A DNA stretch of 64,000 nucleotides from Linnemannia elongata (lineage: Eukaryota > Mortierellomycota > Mortierellomycetes > Mortierellales > Mortierellaceae): assembly GCA_036320915.1 (NCBI GenBank), contig JAXBDG010000002.1, positions 682,001 to 746,000 of the forward strand. Direction: 5' to 3'. The translations under genes and the position numbers were made by a program. How positions within the stretch are numbered: position 1 is the stretch's first letter; every line of letters begins with the position of its first letter. A model generated the notes under the pieces. That model was not told the DNA's origin. It did no database searches and was given only the letters and a program-made list of their open reading frames with translations. This document shows, one piece after another, positions 46,089 to 59,600 of this stretch.

Positions 46089-48819
46089 ATGTTTACCGTT
46101 CCGCAGTCTTCCCAACCCATGCGCCTGCAATTTCCTACAAACTACCACCTCCAACAACAACAGCAGCAACAGCAACAACAACAACAGCAACAACAGACCA
46201 TGGCCATGCCAATGTCCTTCCTCAACCATCACGGCCACCACCCCCACAGCCACCCCAACGGGGCCGGAAACAACCCCAACACTGGAACCCCCAACAACTC
46301 GTACGCTGGCACCATCGATCCTGGTCTGCTCCAGATGACCATGAACCAGAATATGTCCTCGCTCTTCCCTTCCTCCTCGGCCTCGTCCATCAACTCCCTT
46401 ACCAACAATCCCTCTGCCACTAACACAAATGGTCTCGGTCGCAGCGGTCTTGGCAGCAAGCGTAACAGCAGTAACTCCAATAGCAACCAGAACAACGTCA
46501 AGCAAGAGACCGGGTCTCCCGACTTTATGGCGTCCGAGATGGACTTTGGCGAGCACCGCAACATGCTCTCCCCTGGCTCGAGCTCTCCGCTGAACTCGCC
46601 CAGGAACGATTTTGACAGTCCAGACGATTTCAATCACCCTGGCACAGGCACTCTGTCCCACGCAAAGCCCTTGCCCATGAACATCCAACACCAGCACTCC
46701 TATGGCGATTCGCCTGGGAATGGATCTTTGTATTCACCCGTCGAGTCTGACTTCTTCCCCGAGGGCGACTTTAGTCTGCCCAGCGGCACCCGTCCCCTTG
46801 ATATGAAGTTTGGCCGCCACATGTCCCTCCCCTCGGCCAACCCCTTCCATTCCATGTCCATGCCCGTCCCCCGATCCGACTGGTTCGGCACCACCGATGG
46901 TGGCCACATCGTGGGATCGTTCGAGAACCCAACAGGCCTCCAGTTCCCCCAGGGAGAGATGACCGGCATGATGAGCAGCCTCTTTGAGGAGGATGGCGAC
47001 CAAAAGTAAGTTTTATTGCCTATCTATCTTCATCATCTCATTGTACACTTTTTCAATTCAATTCAATTGAGTTGAGTTCAATTCCACCAAGGACCCCTCC
47101 AGGCCCCACGTTCAACACATGTTGGAGGAAAGATACGCATAAAAAGGAAGACAACTCTAAAAAGGAAGGGGCAATAGAGAGTAAGAGAGAGAGTGCGTGT
47201 GTATGCGGGGGAAAGTACGGACAGGTTGACTGACAGACAGGCAAAAAGATAGACAAACAGACAGACAGACGAATGGCAGCGTGGAGCCCGCAGATGTCTT
47301 GCATCGCTCCCCCTGCTGTTGTTCTTGTCCATGTTGTTGCGTTTGGGGTAAAGGAAGGGTGTCTGCTTAGTCTGGTTCGCATAGAGAGAGACGGAGAAGG
47401 GGGCTCGTCAGCAAAAGAGGAGGCAAAGGGCGGAAGTGATTCAGATGCGAAGCATCCAAGAATACGCGCCAATTTTTTTTTTTTTTTTTACAATGGTTAT
47501 TGTATCCCATGCATGTGCGATATACGTATACATAGTGCCTTTTTTTAAGAACAGGGACGGATATTGTATTCCATGAAGAGGAGAAAGGATGTCAAAGGTA
47601 GGGGGAGACGATGTTATCCATCCACCATCCGTTCATGCAAAAAAAAAAAAGAGAAAACAAACAAACCATGCTCTCTCTGTCTCTCACTCTCTACACCCCC
47701 CCCACCTTTGCACCTTCTCCCTCCCTCTCTCTCTCTCTCATTTTGTTGATATTCGCTGCTCCCTCTTTGAGATGGATGAACAGGCACAGGAACATGGCAT
47801 ATGCCATGACTTCCCAACAGTTGTTATTGTTATTTGTTTATGTGTTCTTGTGCCTGTCGACCGGATGTAGAATAAAAAAAAAAGGGGGTTAGCAGAGAGA
47901 CAGAGAGAGAGCAAGAGAGAGAGAGGGCGGAAGTGAGAATCGGCGGGCAAGCGAAGGAGAGAGGGATTGACCTGTTTGTAGACGATGACGCAAGGATGCA
48001 TAATAGGCCCACAGACAGGGGGGTATCACTCGCCCACAGCAGTAACGCAGCAGCAAACTAAAGGGCTGCTGCCCTACTTTGGTTGCCTGGATTGTCATTG
48101 TCCGAGGAAAGAAGCAAAGGCACAAGGAAAACCAAACCAAATAACACAACTGACCAACTCCCGCCTCTTTTTTTTCTTTCCTTGTTTGTTTATTTGATTG
48201 GATTGTCATCCGCTGCTTTTCTAGGGGAAACAACCGCGCTCTGCTGATGAACGAGAAGAGAAGAAGACGCCGAGAGAGCCACAATGCAGGTATGTCATCA
48301 AGATCATCCAACTGGCTCACTTTCTTTCCCCTTGTTTCTCTTTTGCTTGTTCTGCTCACTCCATGAGGGTATTACCACGCAATGCATTGTAATCAGTGGT
48401 CTAGACTTTTTTTTTTTCTTCTCGTTTCCATTATTGCTAACAAAGGATCTCCTTTTACCTTTCTACCCTTGGCATTCATCATAGTTGAACGTCGCCGCCG
48501 TGATAACATCAATGAAAAGATCCAAGAGCTCTCAACATTGCTCCCCGAGATCTATGTCGACAGTGCCAACAAGCCCAACAAGGGTGTCATCCTTCGAAAG
48601 TCGGTTGACTACATCCGTCACTTGCAGCAGCTGGTCACGTCTCAGAACAACCGGAACCAAGAGTTGGAGGCACAGCTGCGAGCAAGAAACGGTGCCGTGT
48701 CCCCTGGTGACGAAAGCAACGCCAATGGCGTGAACGGAGCAGGACCAGGGCCTCAGCTCCAACAAGACTTTGGCATGATGCGGATCGTCTCCGGTGGTAG
48801 CAATGGCGGCCAGAACTAG
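46089..48819 (+). CDS. bHLH transcription factor
   Basis: Nuclear regulator predicted to bind E-boxes. Exons 46089-47005, 48225-48289 and 48485-48819 give 438 aa. The first 305 residues are low complexity with a Gln tract (about 23-37) and Ser/Asn/Pro-rich segments. The basic region and helix-loop-helix (about 316-385) are spread over exons 2 and 3: RRRRRESHNA, then VERRRRDNINEKIQELS and the second helix GVILRKSVDYIRHLQQL. H325, E329 and R333 form the H-E-R pattern of CACGTG-binding proteins. A short coiled or zipper-like stretch follows (NNRNQELEAQLR). The start at 46089 is preferred over the longer upstream frame, which is only C/T-rich leader. Intron 1 is 1,219 nt, and its donor creates a stop if retained. 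Confidence 0.9.
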
Positions 48820-50139
48820 ACGAGACCGTGGCTGAAGAGAGGAAGTGGCGTTGAACCGTCAAACTTGACGTTTCGACGTAGCGGACGAAATTTGCGGCGG
48901 CCTGGTTGACTTTCATCACCTTGAGCCAGACGACAACGACAACGACGACGAATGTACATACAACAACCAACACCAAATCAACCAAGGGGGCCCCAGGAGG
49001 TGGGATCTGGGCCAACATCTGGCAGTTCTCGCTCTCTCTCCTTCTTCACATTGAGGAAAGAGGGATTGGCGGCACTTGCAAATGTTGACTCTTTTCTAAG
49101 GGGTTCTCGGAGACCAACACCATAGACAGGAACGCGCCGAACATACCCCTATACACACCACAACAACATATCTCGCCCTGTAAATTTTTCTCAGTCTTTC
49201 GACATTATTCATATGCCAACATATACATAGCTCTTTTTGCACCTTCCCTCATTGGCACTTTACCACCATGCGACCTACCAAGCAACTACGACACATGACA
49301 ACGACAACAACGACAACGACAGCCATACAATAACAACAGCGTCCATAACAACAACAACAACAACAGCAACACCAAAAAACCCAAAAAAAATCGCGCCCAC
49401 TTCACAAGTCCCTTAACTCTTTCAATTTTTTCTTCCCTTTCTCACTTCCCCCCTTTCCTATTGCCCTTTTTTGCCTCTTCCCCTTTTGTTGTTTTATCTC
49501 CCTTCCCCCTCACTTCTTTTCCTCTCTCTTTTTTCTTTTTCCGATTTGACAATTACGCAAATTCGGGCGATATGAACGTAACGACAGTTGTTTCTTCCTT
49601 GTTCTCTTTTTCTTTTTTTTTCTTTTGTTCTCTTCCTCTTGTATCGACATGGAGAAAGTGTGTAAAGAGAGAGAATGAAAGTTGAACGGAGGAGGAATGA
49701 CACACCAATCCCTCCTTGCTTGGTAGCGCCCGCTCTTTGTACAAAATATTTTTATCTCCCCCCTCCACTTTTTTGTTTCTTTACTCTTCTTTTTCCTTTC
49801 TTCTCTTTTGTGATTCCCCCCAAATAAATAAAAAAAATGATAATCAAATAATTGAAGTGGACATGGTTCACCTCACCTGTGTTAGTGTTGTAGCTTGGGG
49901 TGCCAATTAGTTCGTTCTCATTCCATGTCCTTGTTGGACCACTCGGCGAATTAGGTGTGTGTGTGTGTGTGTGGAGATAAGATATTAGAAGCATCCTAGC
50001 TCACAAGAAACGAGGCAAGGAATTTAGAACACCCCCCTTGACAGGAGGCCCTTGTTTGAATATCCCAGGTCCGTGGTCTGTCCATCAATTGTATGTTTAT
50101 TCTAGTATGTTGTAGGGGTTATGATAACAAAAAAAAAAC
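48820..50139. other. Convergent intergenic region, no gene seen
   Basis: Between the bHLH gene (+) and the HUT1-like gene (-). Contains CAA/ACGACA microsatellites (48930-48970, 49290-49375), C/T-rich tracts and a GT microsatellite (49955-49971). Confidence 0.55.
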
Positions 50140-51369
50140 CTAGTTCTTGGGGGCAATAATAGTGGTTCTCTGCCTAGTAGTGGTGGTTGTAGTCGTAGTA
50201 GTAGCTCCGGTAGGCGAACCGTGAACGAACTTCTCAGTCTTGATAGTTGTAGTCGACGAAGCAGCGGCCATCTTTTGCAACTTCTCCGATCGTTTGACAT
50301 ATGCCTCGAGTCCGATTCCCGAAAAGACAACAGCGACCATGGACCACTGCTGAAGAGTAAGCTGATGTCCGTATGCAACAACAGACAAGAGGATGGTGAA
50401 GAGTTTCCGGGTGACGGTGACGGTGACAAGTGAGAGAGAGCCGTACTGCTCAAGGGTATAAAAGATGAAGCACTGGCCAAGGGCGCCGCAGATCGAGAAC
50501 ATGGCGATATCCTTGATAATAGCAGGATGAGTCTGACAGAAGGCGATAGCCTGACCGAGTTCCGGGTTGAAGGGGTTCAAGAGCCAGATGGCCATGTAGG
50601 CGGACATGAAGAGGTTCATGAAGCACATCATCTGCTGTCCTGTGACCTTGTAGGCATGGAAGATCTGGTCCTGGGTCGAGTTGGTGACGCCGTCGAGGGT
50701 CAAGTTGATCGCCACCAAGAAGAGTCCATACAACGATGAGGTCGCAGCGCCCTTCTTTCCCTTGTGGTCGTCCATGGGTGCGAAGAGCATGAATCCCGAA
50801 ACTCCAATGGTGACAAGTGCGACGCAGATATACTTGTAGGTTGGGAACTTGCGACGGTAGAGCAAGATGTTCATCAACATGACGGGGACGAGTTTACAGG
50901 ATTTGGTCAAGATCATAGTTGGGTAGTCGATGTGCTTCAGGGCGGCATAGGAGAAGGGTGAGGCAATAACTCCTATGAGGGCGACTTGGAGGTATTTGAA
51001 GGTGAGGGAGGTAGAAGGGCGGGAGAGGGATTTTCCCTGGATTGTGAGGTAGAGGAATGCAACAGTTGCGGCACAGAGGGATTGGGCGAGGTTGAGGATG
51101 ATGAAGAACTTGAACTTTTGGGCGTCTTGTCCGTAGGGGGTCGTTGAGACCTTTTCTTGGTAGTAGCCCCAAGTCAGGAAGCAGGAGTAGATGCTATTAT
51201 TGTTTTGTAAAGGAAGGTGGTTATGTGATTAGGCTTGAGTAGCATAGGATTCTGAGTTGCTCGATGGTTGTAATGAGCAGCCAATGAGAGTTGAAAAGAG
51301 AAGGAGAAGAGAGAAAGGAAAGGAGAGCGGCGGTTCTTACCCAGCTACGCAGGCAGCCAAACGGAGCAT
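50140..51369 (-). CDS. HUT1: Nucleotide-sugar/ATP transporter-like protein, HUT1/SLC35B1 family
   Basis: Multi-pass ER membrane carrier. The yeast homologue Hut1 is described as a UDP-galactose transporter and human SLC35B1 as an ER ATP/ADP exchanger. Exons 51369-51341 and 51193-50140 give 360 aa. About 9-10 hydrophobic segments are visible. Family motifs include SCFLTWGYYQEKVSTTPYG near the N-terminus, PTMILTKSCKLVPVM, NLTLDGVTNSTQDQIF, GALGQCFIFYTLEQYGSL and VTVTRKLFTILLS. The tiny first exon (MLRLAACVAG) joins in phase. The C-terminal about 45 residues are a Ser/Thr-rich tail ending IIAPKN, without the dilysine ER-retrieval signal seen in many homologues. Confidence 0.92.
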
Positions 51370-52734
51370 GGTGTGTATAAGTGTTGTGTACGGAGAAGAG
51401 GAAAAGTGGGTAATGAATGAATGAAAGAAAGAAGAGAAGAGAAGGGAAGAGATGTGGAGGAGGAGGAGGACGAAAGGGAGAGTAAGTGAACCCTCTGCTG
51501 TAACATATGAACAAATGAAACGATCAGCCAGTCACATCTGATTGGGCGAATCATGCGCTGGCAAGGTCTGACTGGGCGGATCCCTGATGAAAATAGCCAT
51601 CAAACCAGAAAAGCGGGGCTCTCGGCTGTTGTTTGTTGTTGTTGTTGTTCATGATCAATTGGCTTGGGGGGGTGGGGGTGTATCCACAAGCAATTAGAAG
51701 TTGGAGGCTATGCTGAGCCCTTGCTCATGGTTAATGAATAATAACCAAAGAAGAAAAGTAATAGCAAACAATATCGATAGCATTAATCTGCATGTCGTGG
51801 GTCATGGCCAAATAAATGTAGATCCTTTGCGCTGTCCATTCAGTTGTCGCCTGGGACCTTCATTCACATCACTCGAAGAATCAGTGGCGTTTTCACTTTT
51901 CAATTAAACGGGGCGGCAGCACCCTTGATTTTTCTTCACGGGTTCAGACTGTGCGAAGGAAATGCGTCAATTGGATCTCCCCTCCCCCCTTTTCCTCAGC
52001 TCACAGAGAGTTGTCCCTTTTTCTTTTGACGACTCCAGCTGGACTGGCCACCCTTCACTTTTCCCTTTCCCTTTCCATACCTTCCTCACATACGCCCTTT
52101 TTTTTTTTTCTTCTTATTCCATCTCTTTTTTCCTTCTCACCCCATCAACTCTTTTAACTTCCTCGCATTCACCTTCTTATAAAACAATACACGACCGTTC
52201 TTCACTTAATACCTTTTCACGCACTTATTCAGGTACATACTCACACCACACACTGTTTCCTGTCCACCCATCCTATCACTCCGTTCCTTCTCATGCGGCA
52301 CTCTCAACAACAACAACACCACAACGCGCAGGACACCATACAGACAGGCAGGCAGAGAGACAGACAGACACACCCCCTTTTGCGCGCAGTGCCTTTCGAT
52401 TCTCTGGCGTTCCTCCTTTTCCTTCCTTCCTTCCAATAAGTCGGTGTAGCAGGCTCATTTTTTTCTTATCGGACCATGCGAGAACAAACAAACAAGAATA
52501 TTCAGTTGGGAAGGAGAAGGACGAGGTGAAGGAGGGTGGGGTGGGTTCACAGCTCGCGAGCGAGGAGGTCCTTTTTGTTTTCCCAGGAACGAGAAAGCAA
52601 GAGCAGTAATCTGGATCAAAAATATGGTCCAATCCTTTTTCCTTTTTTCCTTGGCCTGACCTCTGGCTGTGTTTGTAGTTGTGTGAGAATTCGCAACGAG
52701 TGTGTTTTTTTGAGCAAGGAAACTGGCAAACAAA

Positions 52735-52768
<34 letters not shown>

Positions 52769-53770
52769 AAGCGGAGTCAATGTGTGGGCGGATGTGGGGG
52801 AAGCGATATGGTGATCAGAATGAAAGGCATGGGGCAAAAAACCAGAGCCGGGGTTTGGTGCAACAGTCAATACACAATGAAATCTCAATGAAGACTGCAT
52901 CGTCCTTGGTTCCCTATCCTTGCTCGATGATAGGTTTAACAGACGCGATATAGAGGAGAAAAGGCAAATGGAAAGGCAAGGAGGGGCTAATTGAACAAAG
53001 GAAGGGATCGAAGGGAGGGGGGCAGCTGGACAATTGTTCGATTGGTTCCCTTTGTTTGTTTGTTTGTGTATGAACGTATGTATGGACCTATGTGCCAATG
53101 GTTGAGCGACTTTGTTGGTTTTATCATGCTTGGTGGTGTCTGGTGGGATGGGGATGCAAGAGGTGGACTGATAGACAAGTGAAAGGCGGGATGTGAGGTG
53201 TATCAAAACCAACGAAGGATGACAACAACGACACAAGATGTGTGTCGATTCCCCCTTCTTTTTTTTTTTTTTTTTTTTTTGAGTTGGTCGAGTTGCCTGC
53301 CAGCTGTTTGCCTGCAGAGCACACACAAGGACAACAACAAGGACAAGGAACCAGACAAGCGAGCAAGCAGGCAAGACGGAAAGGAAGGCAGAGAAGCGAA
53401 GAGAAGAGAGCATTGTCAACAGACGGAGGGGCTACGTACCTGGACCTTGCTGCCTAACGTTCCCTTTTCTCTTATGTCTTGGAGCAGCTGCTGTTGTTTA
53501 TGCAACCGGACCTTCCTTTATCCCCTTGTACACCAACAAAAAGGAAAACCTTTTCGCTCTCCTGGAACGAATCGGCATTATCGTTCGCAACAACAACGAG
53601 CAACTCCTTTCTCCTAACGCAACTGTCCTCTTGTTTTCTTTTTCTCTTAGTGAAAACGACTTTTTTTTTTTTTTTTTTTTGTTCTTTCCTTCCACATCCT
53701 CCGCCTACTTCCCTTTACTTTTCCCACATTCAACTCTTTTCCTCTTTTTTTTTTCCACAAGACAATCAAG
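51370..53770. other. Divergent intergenic region, no gene seen
   Basis: Between the starts of the HUT1-like gene (-) and the MAP kinase (+). Mostly C/T-rich DNA, with A/T runs at about 52737-52767 (A) and 53261-53280 (T) and a T run shortly before the kinase leader. Overlapping open frames on both strands are low-complexity. Confidence 0.55.
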
Positions 53771-55954
<2,184 letters not shown>

Positions 55955-56425
55955 AGAAAGATGAAAATAAGTGAGGGGTGTTTGAAGAAGCGCGTGTCTC
56001 CGAACAGGGGTGAGATGGTTTAACGATAGAACGTAGTACTTAACATTGCAAATAATACCATTCCACCTTTCCTTTTTTTTTGTACTCATTTTGGGTGTCT
56101 TTTTAAAGTGCCTACTTGTTGGTTGTCCAGTCATTTTGTTTCATACGCGCATTAATTGGTGAGGCTGAGTGGGTTGACTGTTCATCAGTTGACGCAAATA
56201 GACTGCAGTTTCAGGCACGGAGGTAAATTTAAGAAGATTAGCAACGAAGATCATAATACGACGCGCGCTATTACAACTTGCAGCTTGCAGGTCGTCCTTC
56301 ACCTCTTCCTTGTGGGACTCCTAATACTGCTCTTATGCTCCACACTTGCTTCTGTCATTTTACGCTCACTTTCACTCTCCGGCTTTCGTTAGAGAAGGTA
56401 GAGGCCCGGTGTTCTGGAGGCGTTC

Positions 56426-56480
<55 letters not shown>

Positions 56481-56699
56481 GCGTCTGCCTCTGCCGATGA
56501 ATAAGAAAATAAAAGAAGAGTAGATGAATTAATCATGAAACACGATAATAAGGAAAAAAGTATAAAAAAATAATAAGAATATTTTCTGCGTCGGATATTT
56601 ATTATCTGCGTATTGCATTCTTTTTGCTCGCCCTTCTTTTTCTATGCTCGGCGCACCGAGATCCATCCGCTACTCCTCATCTTCAGACCCATCGTCAGA
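55955..56699. other. Convergent intergenic region with a 53-bp T run
   Basis: Between the MAP kinase (+) and STAND gene (-) 3' ends. The second half is AT-rich. No gene seen. Confidence 0.6.
56427..56479. repeat. 53-bp homopolymer T run
   Basis: The longest homopolymer in the window, in the convergent 3' region; its length may be an assembly approximation. Confidence 0.9.
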
Positions 56700-59600
56700 T
56701 CAGGCGTTATGTGACGATGAGCCCTTAGCGAAGGAACTGCGCTGAGTCAACAACATGTGGTGGGTTGGACTCAGACCAGTCGCACCCTCGAGGACCACAC
56801 CTGCGGTGCAGAGCCGCCGAAGGTTGGTTCCCCAAAGCATCTTGACGGCCACGGTTCCATCGTCGCTCGACACTCGCCATGCTCGGACAGACCCATCATC
56901 GCTGGCTGTGATGAACTCCATCGGGGCAACTGGATTCCAAGACAAACCTGTGACTTGTGCAGAAAATACACGAAGCATAACTGCGCAAGACCAGCTCTCG
57001 ATGTTCTCTTTGGTCGAATGTCGGTGCCAGAGATGCACAATGTAGGCCTCGTTGAAGGAAGCCAGAATCTGACCGCATGGCGAGTAGGTGACGGCCATGC
57101 TCTTACCAAAGGGATCATCCGAACTGACAGGCACGTTCAACTCTAAACCAGGTTCATCCGACTGCAGGTCCCACAAGGCAATCGAAGTATCTGTGCTGAA
57201 AGCAAGCTGCTGACCGTTTGGCGAGTAGTCCAATGCCAGAATCGACCCCTCTACCAGCTTCTTAGATGTCAAGAGAGCTCCTGTCTCAGGATTGAAAAGC
57301 CAGACCTTTCCTCCCTCCGAGCAGACCGCGAGTTGATGGTCTGTTGGTGAGAACTTCAAGCCTACAATCTCGCTGTCATTGCCTGCTCCCGCATCAATAA
57401 GAACGTACCGCTTTTCTGTATCACGAAAGTCCCACATTCGTACAGTCCTATCGTCGTCGGAAGAGGCGATCCAGCGACCGCAGGTTGAATACGCAACAAG
57501 CCGCACCGCACTCGAATGCCCCTCCAAGACCGGTGCTGCTGCGCCAGTGCCGCGATCCCACGATCGCACTGAACCATCCACGCAACCGGCTGCGATCTGA
57601 CTGACGTCTGATGAAAACGCCAGGCTGTAAATCACCTCTAGGTTGGGAAACTCAAACGACACTGATCCGCCCTCTCCAGTTGTAGCATCTCCTTGTCGGA
57701 GAACACCTAAGCGATCGATAAAGAGGACAGATGGGCCATCGGGAGAATATGCCACCTTAACAGCGTCACTGATCTGATTTTGTACCACAGTTCTGGAGGG
57801 ACTAGAGCTCGTCTCCCATAGTCGCAGCGTCCCGTCATCAGATCCCGATACAAGGGTAAGACCATCCGGAGAGAAGGTAACCCCATATACAGAGTGCGAA
57901 TGACCATCAAATGAGGAAATAAGGGTTCCTGTCGGTGCGTCCCACAACATCACCCTGCTGTCCATCCCAGAAACGATCGACTGGCTGTCCGGAGAGAAAG
58001 CGATTCCTTTAACAGTCTTGGTGTGACTCTGTAGGATAGAACCTGGGCTACCGGACACTACATCCCACAGCCGTACTTTGCCGTCATCGTGACCGGAAGC
58101 TATCCATCGGCCGTCTGGAGAAATAGCAAGATTGTGAATCTCTCCCAAAGAAGGATTCCAGACGACCCCTGGTTCTCCTGTTCCCGAGTTCCAAAACCGA
58201 ATCGTCCCATCCTTGCTGCCTGATACAAGCTGCTGTCCATCCGAGGAATATTTGACGCTCCTAACCAAGTCGGTATGACCTTCCACAACAAAGAGACACT
58301 CTCCGGTCAACGCATCCCACAGTCGCACCGTTTTGCCACCGGCTGAAGCGATACGACTGCCGCAAGGTGAGTACGCCAATGAGCGTACGAGATCAGTATG
58401 CCCCTTCATAACCAACAACTCCTCGCCGCTTGTGCTATCCCACAATCGAACCGCTCCCTTCCATTCTCCAGATACGAGTCGTCGGCCGTCAGGCGAGAAC
58501 GCAACAGATATGACATACTCGGTGCCTGTGATTAGATGGAGTCGCTGCCATGTAAAGGTGTCGAAAATTGCGATGCCAAGACCTTCCGCCCATAACGACA
58601 CTGCAAGCATCCTTCCGTCCGACGAGTAAGCACAGTTATGTACGGAGCCCTCTACTTTGAGGTATGGCAGCTCTCCGAACCGGACGTGCTCCAGCTTCGC
58701 ATGGCTCAAATCCGCTTGCCGCAACCAACTCCTCGAGAGATCGACGCCCGTCAGGTCAGCTCCTTGGAGCTGTGCAGAATCGAATTGGCCGTCGGAAAGG
58801 TCGGCGCCAGGGATTTTGATGCCGCGAAGATCTGCATTGTGGAAGGCAACACCGGCTCGGACCAGGATCGTGATGGCGTTGGTGGCAGCGATGACGGCAC
58901 TGGAATCGGTCTTGGACTGGTCGATGATAGCGCGGAGTTGTTGTCCGAAGGTAAGATCCTGACTGACGCGGTCGCATAGAAACTGGATAATCGAAGGCTC
59001 CTCAAGCAAGCTTCTCTGGTACAAAGGGTTATCGGTGTCGTGGATGAGAGAGGCTGGATATGCGGTCACAATTGGCGAGTCAAAGTCCTGCTCGTCAACC
59101 TTGACTGGGTTGTAGATGACGCGTGAAAGAAGATACTCCAGCATGGAACGATGGACAAAGCGGTATTGGTTGCCGGTGCGCATCAATGGGCTGGCATCAC
59201 GGAGTAGCTTGACCTCGGGGTCAGTACCAAAGAACTCCGCCTTCCAGGAGTCCTTGTCATGTCGATGGATGTATTTGACAACCGGATTTCCATCCTGCTC
59301 CTGGAAAATTGCCTTAGATAGGCGCAGCAGGTAGCTGATGCCACATACAATAAAGCCATCATCCGCCAGTAAGTGGAACGCGTTCAATTCTTCCACGCTC
59401 AGTGTGTTGGACTGTAGGCGGCGTCGATTCGTCTCCAACCACTGGTCAATAAACATGTCGTATAGTCCGACTCGGGTGACACGAATGCTTGAAAGGTCGT
59501 TATTCAAGGTGGCCAGGCGAGGCAGAGTCTTGAGAGCAAGCGTGAGTAAGAACGGGTTCTTGACGAGTTCCTTGACATTGGGGATCGTTGTCAACATGGC

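Noticed and set aside
51962..53419. Overlapping long frames on both strands before the MAP kinase
   Set aside because: Composition is Ser/Phe/Pro or Lys/Arg only, caused by pyrimidine tracts and homopolymers.
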